Source of the DNA: Gemmatimonadetes bacterium T265
GTDB taxonomy: Bacteria > Gemmatimonadota > Gemmatimonadetes > Gemmatimonadales > Gemmatimonadaceae
Length of the DNA: 64,000 nt
Assembly: GCA_019973575.1 (NCBI GenBank)
Contig: BPUI01000001.1
Coordinates: 1,376,342 to 1,440,341 of the forward strand
Reading direction: 5' to 3'
Shown here: piece by piece, positions 51,718-59,071 of the stretch
Numbering within the stretch: the stretch's first letter is position 1
Layout of the letters: each line of letters opens with the position of its first letter
Program-made: the position numbers and the translations under genes
The notes under the pieces: model-generated
The model's database searches: none
Seen by the model: the letters and a program-made list of their open reading frames with translations, nothing else
What the model was told of the DNA's origin: nothing

Positions 51718-51838
51718 GCGTTCCTACTCCTCTGAGGTGTTGATTTGTCCAGGGAGCGGAACCCCGTACCCCGACAAACGTCCGCGGGACCTGCGCCCCC
51801 CACGGTGGACCGTCCGGCGCGTCCGCCGGAACGGGGCC

Positions 51839-51867
51839 AACATAGGGGGGGCTGGCACTTGACACAA
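51839..51867 (-). promoter_or_regulatory. sigma-70-like promoter for csp
   Basis: On the minus strand TTGTGT (51867-51862) and TATGTT (51844-51839) are separated by exactly 17 bp. This is unusually AT-rich for the window and would start transcription about 115 bp before the csp ATG. Confidence 0.6.
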
Positions 51868-51911
51868 TAGTGCGTGCGGTGGGGAGCGGGGGTGGTGGGG
51901 CGGGGGACTAC

Positions 51912-52111
51912 GCCGTTGATGGGGCGCTGTTGGTGTAACGCTGTTGACGGGGCGCTGTTGACGGGGCGCTGTTGATGGGGCGCTGTTGAAACGGCGGGTA
52001 CAACCGCGGCCGCGCCCGGACGCGGATGCGTCTCGTCCCGCGCCGTTCCAACAGCGCGGCACCAACAGCGTTACATCAACAGCGCCCCATCAACAGCGCG
52101 GCACCAACAGC
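51912..52111. repeat. 14-bp-periodic array arranged as a large inverted repeat
   Basis: GCTGTTG (first copy GCCGTTG) starts at 51912, 51926, 51940, 51954, 51968 and 51982, always 14 bp apart. After about 50 bp the complement CAACAGC ends at 52055, 52069, 52083, 52097 and 52111, again 14 bp apart. The 7 bases between cores vary (AYGGGGC, GTGTAAC, GTGCCGC, AAACGGC). The two halves can pair into a stem of about 70 bp. There is no coding sequence between 51868 and 52156. Confidence 0.9.
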
Positions 52112-52156
52112 GCCGTCACTCCGCCGTACCACCCGCGCCCCACCAGCCGTCGACCG

Positions 52157-52699
52157 TCAGAACCGCACCCCCACCCGCAGCGGAACGAAGTTGGCGCTCA
52201 CGCCGTCGGTGAACACGCGCGTGTAGCGCACGTCGGCGAACGCGGTCACGGCGACGAGCGGCACCGCGAGCCCGCCGCCGATGTTCACGCCCGCCTTCGT
52301 CCCCAACCCCTGGTTACCGCCGTAGATGCCCACGCCGCCGATCAGGTACGGGCGCACGAGGCTGAGCGCGACGGGGCTCGCCCGAAGCACCACGTTGGCC
52401 GTGCCCGAGATGAAGTGCGCGCTGCCGGATTCGTTCTTGAGGCCGAAGCCCGCGTAGCCGCCCTCGAAGCGCAGGCCGATCGGCAGCACGGGAAGCCGCG
52501 CCTCGACGAGCGCGTCGGCGGTGAAGCCCGTCTTCACGGCGTCGCCGAAGCTGCCCACGGGAAACGCGGGCCCGGCCTCGACGCCGAAGCTGAACGGGTT
52601 CACGCCGGGGACGCCGGGGAGTTGGGCGCGGATCGGGGCGGCGGCCAGGACGATCCCCGCGAACGTGGTCGCGCCGAGCGAGGCGAAGCGTGTGGTCAC
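52157..52699 (-). CDS. outer-membrane beta-barrel protein, OmpX/opacity-like
   Basis: 180 residues. Signal peptide 'FASLGATTFAGIVLAAAPIRAQ', then about eight amphipathic strands with glycine and aromatic girdles: 'FSFGVEAGPAFPVGSF', 'IGLRFEGGYAGFGLKN', 'VRPYLIGGVGIYGGN', 'GVNIGGGLAVPLVAVTAFADVRYTRVF', ending 'VPLRVGVRF' with terminal Phe, the signature for outer-membrane insertion. Function unknown. GTG 52699 selected since it begins the signal peptide. The 14-bp array lies immediately downstream. Confidence 0.8.
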   Translation of the reverse strand: MTTRFASLGATTFAGIVLAAAPIRAQLPGVPGVNPFSFGVEAGPAFPVGSFGDAVKTGFTADALVEARLPVLPIGLRFEGGYAGFGLKNESGSAHFISGTANVVLRASPVALSLVRPYLIGGVGIYGGNQGLGTKAGVNIGGGLAVPLVAVTAFADVRYTRVFTDGVSANFVPLRVGVRF

Positions 52700-52838
52700 A
52701 GAGGGTGAAAGCAGAGGGTAGGACGACGGAGAGTCGCGCCGGCCCCGGCCGGTATCGCGGTCGTGCCGGGCGGTCGGTGGACCCAAGGAATAACACGACA
52801 GCCCGTCGTTCACCCGACTACCGACGGTAGAACGATCG

Positions 52839-53315
52839 CTAGCGCGGCACGGCCGGCGGTGCGGCGGCCGGCGCCGCCGGCCCGTACCCCGGGAACGGGG
52901 CGGCCGGCGCGACCCGCACGCTGTCGACGAAGTAGTCGGTCTCGCCGAAGCACCGCGTCGGGGCGTGCATGTGCTGCTTGTAGATCACCGTCACGCGCTG
53001 CCCGTCGAGCTGGCGGATGCGCTGCGCCACCGCGTCGTCGCGCACCGAGTACACGAAGATCTCGGGCGCCTGACCCGGCACGTTCGTGATCGCCAGCTCC
53101 CCCTCCCAGGTTTTGCAGACGAACCCCTTGCGCGAGATCTTCTGGTTGTAGCCCGTCCGGTCGCCACGCGAGTAGGTGAAGGAGAGCGCGGCCGTCGTCC
53201 ACAGGGCGAAGATCAGCGCCGGCAGCACGACGACGATCAGCACGGCCGTCACGCCCCAGTGGCGGCGGAAGAAGGCCGGGCGGGCGGCAGAAGCGGTGGC
53301 GCGGGGAGCCGTCAT
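52839..53315 (-). CDS. single-pass membrane protein, conserved hypothetical
   Basis: 158 residues. An Arg-rich start and one membrane helix (WGVTAVLIVVVLPALIFALW) precede a soluble domain: 'SFTYSRGDRTGYNQKISRKGFVCKTWEGELAI' and 'RIRQLDGQRVTVIYKQHMHAPTRCFGETDYFVDSV', then a Pro/Ala tail. The 'SRKGxxCKTWEGEL' motif recurs in small hypothetical membrane proteins I have seen in other bacteria, but no role is known to me. It is divergent from ispG. Confidence 0.7.
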   Translation of the reverse strand: MTAPRATASAARPAFFRRHWGVTAVLIVVVLPALIFALWTTAALSFTYSRGDRTGYNQKISRKGFVCKTWEGELAITNVPGQAPEIFVYSVRDDAVAQRIRQLDGQRVTVIYKQHMHAPTRCFGETDYFVDSVRVAPAAPFPGYGPAAPAAAPPAVPR

Positions 53316-53384
53316 CGGAGCAGGGCGCGGGGAGGCAGACGCGGGGTAGTATAGCCGTCCCCCTCGCCCGCTAGCTTCCCCGCC

Positions 53385-54695
53385 ATGCCGCCGTTGATCC
53401 TCCCCGTCGCCGACTTCGCCACGCAGGCGAGCAGCGCCGCGCCGACCGTCTCCGAGCCGTCCCCCTTCGCGCGCCGCCGCGCGACCGTCACGTGCCGCGT
53501 GCGCACCGTGCCCGTCGGGTCGGCCCACCCGGTCGTCGTGCAGTCGATGACCAACACCGACACGGCCGACGCGGCGGCCACCGCCGCGCAGGTCGCCGCC
53601 CTGTACCAGGCGGGCTCGCAGATCGTGCGCGTGACGGTGAACAACGACGAGGCCGCGCGGGCCGTCCCCGAGCTGCGCCGACGCCTCGACGACCTCGGGC
53701 TCGACGTCCCGCTCGTCGGCGACTTCCACTACAACGGGCACCTGCTGCTGACGAAGTACCCGGGCGCCGCGGCGGCGCTCGACAAGTACCGCATCAACCC
53801 GGGCAACGTCGGCAACAAGCGGCGCGACGAGAACTTCGCGCAGATCGTGCGCGTCGCGGCCGACCACGACAAGCCGGTGCGCATCGGCGTCAACTGGGGC
53901 TCGCTCGACCAGGACCTGCTCACGGCGATGATGAACGCGAACGCCGCGAGCGACGCCCCGTTAGGCGCAAAGGAGGTCTACATGGAGGCGATGCTCGAGA
54001 GCGCCCTCCGCTCGGCCGCGCTGGCCGAGGAGTGCGGGCTCGGGCACGACCGGATCATCATCTCGGCCAAGGTGTCGGTCGTGCCCGACCTGGTCGAGGT
54101 GTACCGCCGCCTCGCCGGCCGCTGCGACTACCCGCTGCACCTCGGCCTCACCGAGGCGGGGATGGGGAGCAAGGGGATCGTCGCCTCGGCCGCGGGGCTC
54201 TCGATCCTGCTGGCCGACGGGATCGGCGACACGATCCGCGTCTCGCTCACGCCCAAGCCCGGCGGCGACCGCACCGAGGAGGTCTACGTCGCGCAGCAGG
54301 TGCTGCAGTCGTTAGGCCTGCGCAGCTTCGCGCCGCAGGTGACGGCGTGCCCGGGGTGCGGGCGCACGACGTCGACGTTCTTCCAGCACATGGCCGAGGA
54401 CATCCAGGGCTACCTGCGCGACCGGATGCCGGCCTGGAAGCGCGCGCACCCGGGCGTGGTGGACATGAAGGTCGCGGTCATGGGGTGCGTCGTGAACGGG
54501 CCCGGCGAGAGCAAGCACGCGAACATCGGCATCTCGCTCCCTGGGACGTTCGAGGAGCCGGTCGCGCCGGTCTACGTCGACGGGCGGCTCGCGACGACGC
54601 TGCGCGGCGACCGGATCGTCGAGGAGTTCCTCGGCATCCTCGACGAGTACGTGGCGCGCACGTACCCGGCCGAGCGCGAGCTGGCGGGGGTGTAG
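53385..54695 (+). CDS. ispG: 4-hydroxy-3-methylbut-2-enyl diphosphate synthase
   Basis: 436 residues. TIM-barrel part: '[28 protein letters not shown]', '[15 protein letters not shown]', 'YRINPGNVG', '[15 protein letters not shown]' and '[38 protein letters not shown]'. Fe-S part: 'ACPGCGRTT' with two Cys, '[22 protein letters not shown]' with the third Cys and the Glu ligand of the 4Fe-4S cluster. It makes HMBPP in the MEP isoprenoid pathway. The '[16 protein letters not shown]' insertion fits the longer proteobacterial-type enzyme. About 30 extra N-terminal residues are present. Confidence 0.96.
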   Translation: MPPLILPVADFATQASSAAPTVSEPSPFARRRATVTCRVRTVPVGSAHPVVVQSMTNTDTADAAATAAQVAALYQAGSQIVRVTVNNDEAARAVPELRRRLDDLGLDVPLVGDFHYNGHLLLTKYPGAAAALDKYRINPGNVGNKRRDENFAQIVRVAADHDKPVRIGVNWGSLDQDLLTAMMNANAASDAPLGAKEVYMEAMLESALRSAALAEECGLGHDRIIISAKVSVVPDLVEVYRRLAGRCDYPLHLGLTEAGMGSKGIVASAAGLSILLADGIGDTIRVSLTPKPGGDRTEEVYVAQQVLQSLGLRSFAPQVTACPGCGRTTSTFFQHMAEDIQGYLRDRMPAWKRAHPGVVDMKVAVMGCVVNGPGESKHANIGISLPGTFEEPVAPVYVDGRLATTLRGDRIVEEFLGILDEYVARTYPAERELAGV

Positions 54696-54718
54696 CGCGC
54701 GCCGCCCCGGCGGACCGC

Positions 54719-55417
54719 TCAAAGGAACAGTGTGAGCCCGAAGCGTACCGGCCCGAGCGCTGCCCCGACGCCGTGCAGCCGGGTGACGTTCCCGAACGAG
54801 CCGTTCGGCCCGTTCTGCGCGATGGTGGAGTGCGTGAACGTTCCGCTGACGGTCCCGAGCCCCGAGCCATTGACCGTGAGGCGCCGCAGGACCAGGTAGG
54901 AGGCGCCGAGTTCCCCGAACGCGCCGACGCTGCCGGACGTGTTGATCGACACGTTGGTGTACGTGCCCTGCGCCGTCGTCTGCGTCTGGTCCTGTCGGTT
55001 GTGCGAGTACGCGGTGGTCAGCCCCGCGGTGCCGTAGGCGGTGATGCGGTCGCGCAGGCGCCCGTAGCGGCGGTAGCCCAGGTTGAGGCCGACCGAGCCG
55101 GTGTTGAGCGTCGTCGTGCTGCTGGACGTGCTGCCGGATTGATGCGAGGCGCCGGCCGTGAGCGTGACGCCGAGCGCCGAGCGAGGAGAGAGAAACCGCA
55201 AGACGCCGAGCGACGTCGACGTGGCGCCCACGCCCCCCTCGAGCGCGTAGGTGCCGGCGCGCGCGGGGAGCGAATCGCGGGCGCCGGCGTCCCCCGCGCG
55301 GGCGTCCCCGGCGCGAACGTCATGGGCGCGGGCGGCCGCGGCCGCGCCTAACGTGGCGCCGACGGCGAGGGTGACGAGGGCGGGGCGGCGGCGGACCGGA
55401 CGGCGCTCGGCGGACAT
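54719..55417 (-). CDS. exported beta-strand-rich (porin-like) hypothetical protein
   Basis: 232 residues. Signal peptide 'RRPALVTLAVGATLGAAAAARA', a repeated Arg-Ala-Gly-Asp linker (RAGDARAGDAGARD), then alternating Ser/Thr-rich strands: 'LEGGVGATSTSLGVLRFL', 'SALGVTLTAGASHQSGSTSSS', 'SVGLNLGYRRYGRLRDRITAYGTAGLTTAYSH', 'VGAFGELGASYLVLRRLTVNGSG', ending 'GPVRFGLTLFL'. A small outer-membrane barrel is the best reading. No family recognised. Convergent with ispG. Confidence 0.65.
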   Translation of the reverse strand: MSAERRPVRRRPALVTLAVGATLGAAAAARAHDVRAGDARAGDAGARDSLPARAGTYALEGGVGATSTSLGVLRFLSPRSALGVTLTAGASHQSGSTSSSTTTLNTGSVGLNLGYRRYGRLRDRITAYGTAGLTTAYSHNRQDQTQTTAQGTYTNVSINTSGSVGAFGELGASYLVLRRLTVNGSGLGTVSGTFTHSTIAQNGPNGSFGNVTRLHGVGAALGPVRFGLTLFL

Positions 55418-55675
55418 GGGCGTGGGGGCGCGGGGTGGGCGACACCGGCGGCGGCGCGGCGTCGTGTGCGCAGGGTCACGTCCGGCAAGGTGGCATCCAC
55501 GCTACCTGCGGCCGGCGGCGCGCGGCGCGGATTCGGCCTAACACGATGCCACGGCGGACGTTCGCGGCCGGCACGGCGCCAACTGTTTTCAGACGCCGGC
55601 GCGGCGCGTGTCCCGCTTCGCGGACGAACACCGCCCCGGAAAGGGGACGCCGCCGCGGGCGCGCTCCGTGCGCGG

Positions 55676-56290
55676 TCAGTGCGCCGTCGCGTGCCCGCCC
55701 AGGTCGGTGGCGACGACGCGGAGCTCGTCCACGATCGCGGCGTGGAAGCCGGCGCCGGTCAGCCGCTCGGCCGCCTCCGCGTACCAGCGCAGCCGCGCCA
55801 CGGGCCCCTCCGCCACGCGCTGCCACACCGCGTCGGGGAAGCTCGTCCGCCGCAGGTCGGCGAGGAGCGTGGCCGCGTCGTGGACCTCGTGCGCGGCGAA
55901 CGCCCAGCGCGCCGCCTCGGGCGCGCCCGCGAGGCGGGCGAGGGCGTCGTGCTTCTGCTCCTCGTGCGACAGCTCCACGCCGTCGTCGTCGAAGCGGCGG
56001 CGCGCGACGCCGAGCACGGCGTGCACGGCGCCGGGGCCGAACTTGTCCGCCAGGCGCTCGCGGACGCCGTCCGCGCTCGCGCCGTCGCGCAGCATGTCCT
56101 CGACCGCGTGGCGGAGGATGCCGGCCACCACGGCGTCCTCGTCACACCCGTAGCGCGTGAGGATCACCGCCACGTTGGCGGGCGCGGTGAAGTACGGGGC
56201 CCGCGCGCCCTTGCGCACCTCGCGGTCGTGGTGCTTCGCGGCAAAGGCGAGCGCGTGGTTCACGCGGTCCGAGTATCCGGGGGCGGCCAT
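55676..56290 (-). CDS. RelA/SpoT-like HD-domain protein with degraded metal site
   Basis: 204 residues. Overall it follows the SpoT/MESH1 hydrolase fold: 'NHALAFAAKHHDREVRKG', 'YFTAPANVAVILTRYGCDEDAVVAGILRHAVED', 'DKFGPGAVHAVLGVARRRF', 'EEQKHDALARLAGAPEAARWAFAAHEVHDAATLLADL'. However the HD pair of active enzymes (LLHDVVED) reads RHAVED, the HP of 'YIxHP' reads AP, and the later Asp reads Glu in 'AHEVHDA'. Metal binding and (p)ppGpp hydrolysis are thus doubtful. It may be a non-catalytic binding protein, or the fold assignment is only approximate. Confidence 0.7.
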   Translation of the reverse strand: MAAPGYSDRVNHALAFAAKHHDREVRKGARAPYFTAPANVAVILTRYGCDEDAVVAGILRHAVEDMLRDGASADGVRERLADKFGPGAVHAVLGVARRRFDDDGVELSHEEQKHDALARLAGAPEAARWAFAAHEVHDAATLLADLRRTSFPDAVWQRVAEGPVARLRWYAEAAERLTGAGFHAAIVDELRVVATDLGGHATAH

Positions 56291-56351
56291 CAGGAGCGAA
56301 GGTAACGCAGAGCCCGCGGCCCGCGCACCGCGACGCGCTCGGCCGACGCAG

Positions 56352-56840
56352 TCAGCGGCCCGCGAACCACCCGACGATCCGGGCCAGCCCCATCGCGTCG
56401 GCGGCGTCGAACGCGCCCACCCGCTCGCTGTCCACGTCCAGCACCGCCGCGAGCGCGCCGGCGCGGTCCCACACCGGCACGACGATCTCGCTCCGCGACC
56501 GGGCGTCGCACGCGATGTGTCCCGGGAACGCCTCCACGTCCTCCACCACGACCGTCCGCCTCTCCGCCGCCGCCGTCCCGCACACGCCGCGGCCGAAGGC
56601 GATGTCGAGGCAGCCGAGCGTGCCCTGGAAGGGGCCGACGCGGAGCAGGCGGCCGGGGTCGACGACGCGGTAGAAGCCCGTCCACAGGTGCCCGAACGCG
56701 TGGTGCACGAGGCAGCTCACCGTCGCCATCGCGGCGATCGGGTCGTCAACGCCATCGAGCACCGCGCGCACCTGTGTGTCGAGCTGGGCGTAGGCGTCGG
56801 GCTTGGGCAGGTGGCGCAGGTCCAACGTGACTTCGGCCAT
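56352..56840 (-). CDS. msrC: free methionine-(R)-sulfoxide reductase (GAF domain)
   Basis: 162 residues, a single GAF domain: 'GHLWTGFYRVVDPGRLLRVGPFQGTLGCLDIAFGRGVCGTAA', 'VVVEDVEAFPGHIACDARSRSEIVVPV', 'LAAVLDVDSERVGAFDAADA'. The three Cys C77, C87 and C111 have the same spacing (10 and 24) as C84, C94 and C118 of the E. coli enzyme. It reduces free methionine-R-sulfoxide with thioredoxin, protecting against oxidative damage. The stop is 62 bp from the upstream end of the HD gene; both may belong to one transcript with the serine hydrolase. Confidence 0.93.
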   Translation of the reverse strand: MAEVTLDLRHLPKPDAYAQLDTQVRAVLDGVDDPIAAMATVSCLVHHAFGHLWTGFYRVVDPGRLLRVGPFQGTLGCLDIAFGRGVCGTAAAERRTVVVEDVEAFPGHIACDARSRSEIVVPVWDRAGALAAVLDVDSERVGAFDAADAMGLARIVGWFAGR

Positions 56841-56887
56841 GGCGAAGCATACCGCGCCGCGCCAGGGTGCCCCGCCCGGACGCCGCG

Positions 56888-58936
56888 TCAGGACGCTGCG
56901 GTGTACACGTACTCGTGCTGCCCGTCGCGCGTGACCAGCACGCGCTGCCCGCCGCGGTCGCCGACGACGAACTCGATGCCGAGCGACGTGGGGTCGACGG
57001 TGATGAACGACAGCGTGCCGTCGTCGTTCTTGCGCGACGCGACGCGGCTGTGCCACAGGCCGAAGTCGAACACCACGTCCGCACCCTCGCGGCGGACGTC
57101 GATGTGACCGAGATCGGGGCTCGTGTAGCGCGCGGCGAGGGCGGCCGTCGGGTCGGCGGCCGGCGGCACCGTCAGGCGCTCGCGCTCCTTCGCGACCGCC
57201 GCGTGGCGCTGTGCCGCGGACGCGGCGACGTCGCCCGCCGCCTCGGCCCGGCCGGCGTAGAGCACCTCGAGCAGGCGCCGCATGAACGGCCGCAGCATCG
57301 CCCCGCCCTCGTCGGCGTTGGTCAGGAGCACCGCGCCCACGCCCGCGCCGGGGAGCACCCACCAGTTGCTCTTGTACCCGGCCATGCTGCCGCCGTGCTC
57401 GACCACCGACACGCCCCAGGTGTGGTCCTCGATGAGGCCCATGCCGTAGTAGCTGTCTTCGCCGATCGGCACGCTTTCCGCGCGCCGGGCCAGGAGGTTC
57501 TTGGCCGAGACGAGTTGGCGGCCGTCCGGGAGCCGGCCCTGGGTGATCTCGTTCTGGACGTACTTGACCAAGTCGTGCGCGCTCGACCAGGCTCCGCCCG
57601 CGGGGCGATAGGGGACGATGGAGTAGTTGAAGTCCACGCGCCCCACCCCGGGGCGGCCGTCCGCGTCCCAGCCGTGCGGGCTGGCGTGGTCGCCGGCGAG
57701 CGCGCGCGCGTAGTCGAACGTCGTCTCGCGCATGCCTAACGGATCGAAGACCATCGCCTGCATGGCCGCGTCGTACGCCGCGCCGAGCTCGCGGTCGGGG
57801 TAGACGAGGTGACCGCCGACGTAGCCCGCGGCCGACGCCATCAGGTTGTTGTACTGGAACACCTCGCCGAACTGGCTCGTCGGCTGCGTGGCGGCGAGCT
57901 GGGCGAACGTGGTCGACGCCGGCGTGTCGCGCCGCGTGTTGAAGATCCAGTCGAGGTCCTTGCGCGGCAGCCCGGTGCACGCGCACACGAGGTGTTTGAC
58001 CAGCACGCTGCGCGTGGTGCTGTCGTTGCCGAGGCGGAACGCGGGGTAGACCTGCGTGACGGGCTGGTCCCAGGCAAGCTTGCCCTGGTCGACCAGCTCG
58101 GCCAGGAGCAGCGTCGACATCCCTTTCGTGTTGGACGCGATCATAAAGAGCGTGTGCGCGTCCACGCTGTCCGGCTTGCCGAGTTCCTTGACGCCGAGCC
58201 CGCCTTCGTAGACCACGCGTCCGTGGTCGACGAGCGCGAGCGCGGCGCCCGGCACGCCGAGTTGTCGCATCGCCGTCCGGACGAACGCCTTGAGCGAATC
58301 GACGCGGGCGGGGTCGAGCGGGCGCGCCGTGCGCCCGGCGAAGCTCTCGCGGCGGTAGCTGCCCGGGCGTAGGCTCTCCCCGATCAGCCCGATGGCGGCG
58401 CCGCGCTTCTCGGCCGTGGCCTCGCTGCCGTCGAGGAGCAGCACCGTCCAGCGCGCGCCGCTGCGCAGGGCGAACGCGCCCACCGCCGCGCGCTCGTTGG
58501 GCGAGGTTTCGTAGTTGACGCTCTGGCGCTCGTCCCAGCCCTCGCGCGCCGGCGTGGGGCTCACGAGCTTGACCGGCCGGCGGAAGTCGGGCCGGACGAC
58601 CTTCCAGGCCGCCGCGGCCGCGGCCCCCGCATCGGCCGCCGCGCCGACGTCCACGATGGCAACGCGCGTGTCGCCCTCTGGCGCCGTGACGACCGCCGCG
58701 CGCGGCCCCGCGACGAGCGACCACCCCTTGGGCGCTGTGAACGTGGCACCCGACGCCGTGCGGCTCGGCGTGTCGGCCGTGAGCGTCGTACCGGCGGGCG
58801 CGGCGGTGGACGCGCCCGCCGGCGACGAGGCCGCCGGCTGGGTGGCCTGTTGCTGGGTCGGCTGCTGCGCCCGCGCGGCCGACGGCAGCAGGAACGCGGT
58901 GGCGATCGCGAACGCGCGCGAACGGGGGAGCGGCAT
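56888..58936 (-). CDS. secreted serine hydrolase of the beta-lactamase/DD-peptidase superfamily
   Basis: 682 residues. Signal peptide 'FAIATAFLLPSAARAQ', a Gln/Pro/Ala linker, an extra N-terminal domain of about 130 residues (60-195), then the class C-like hydrolase domain: SxxK as S268-N-T-K271 in 'MIASNTKGMSTLLLAEL', Tyr-x-Asn as 'QYNNLMASAAGY', and the third motif 'EHGGSMAGYKSNW' (HGG). A C-terminal beta domain (from about 575) follows, as in Pab87/EstB-type enzymes. Could be a D-amino-acid peptidase or an esterase; sequence does not decide. Periplasmic or secreted. Not evidence for antibiotic resistance. Confidence 0.9.
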   Translation of the reverse strand: MPLPRSRAFAIATAFLLPSAARAQQPTQQQATQPAASSPAGASTAAPAGTTLTADTPSRTASGATFTAPKGWSLVAGPRAAVVTAPEGDTRVAIVDVGAAADAGAAAAAAWKVVRPDFRRPVKLVSPTPAREGWDERQSVNYETSPNERAAVGAFALRSGARWTVLLLDGSEATAEKRGAAIGLIGESLRPGSYRRESFAGRTARPLDPARVDSLKAFVRTAMRQLGVPGAALALVDHGRVVYEGGLGVKELGKPDSVDAHTLFMIASNTKGMSTLLLAELVDQGKLAWDQPVTQVYPAFRLGNDSTTRSVLVKHLVCACTGLPRKDLDWIFNTRRDTPASTTFAQLAATQPTSQFGEVFQYNNLMASAAGYVGGHLVYPDRELGAAYDAAMQAMVFDPLGMRETTFDYARALAGDHASPHGWDADGRPGVGRVDFNYSIVPYRPAGGAWSSAHDLVKYVQNEITQGRLPDGRQLVSAKNLLARRAESVPIGEDSYYGMGLIEDHTWGVSVVEHGGSMAGYKSNWWVLPGAGVGAVLLTNADEGGAMLRPFMRRLLEVLYAGRAEAAGDVAASAAQRHAAVAKERERLTVPPAADPTAALAARYTSPDLGHIDVRREGADVVFDFGLWHSRVASRKNDDGTLSFITVDPTSLGIEFVVGDRGGQRVLVTRDGQHEYVYTAAS

Positions 58937-59071
58937 GGGCGGGCCTCGGGCGGGTGGACGGCCGGCGCGCTCGGGCGGTGGACCGCCGGCCTACCATACG
59001 GCTCGTGGGGCGATGCCGCAAGCCGGCGCGCGCGGCCCCCGCGACCACCACCCGGCGCCCGCCGCGCTCCG

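Noticed and set aside
51912-52111. The periodic array as a CRISPR
   Set aside because: The conserved core is 7 bp with 7-bp fillers, and the halves are inverted. CRISPR repeats are over 20 bp with unique spacers of about 30 bp, and no cas gene is near.
56888-58936. Antibiotic-resistance beta-lactamase
   Set aside because: SxxK, YxN and HGG fit the broad serine-hydrolase/DD-peptidase superfamily. Extra N- and C-terminal domains point to a housekeeping or catabolic hydrolase.
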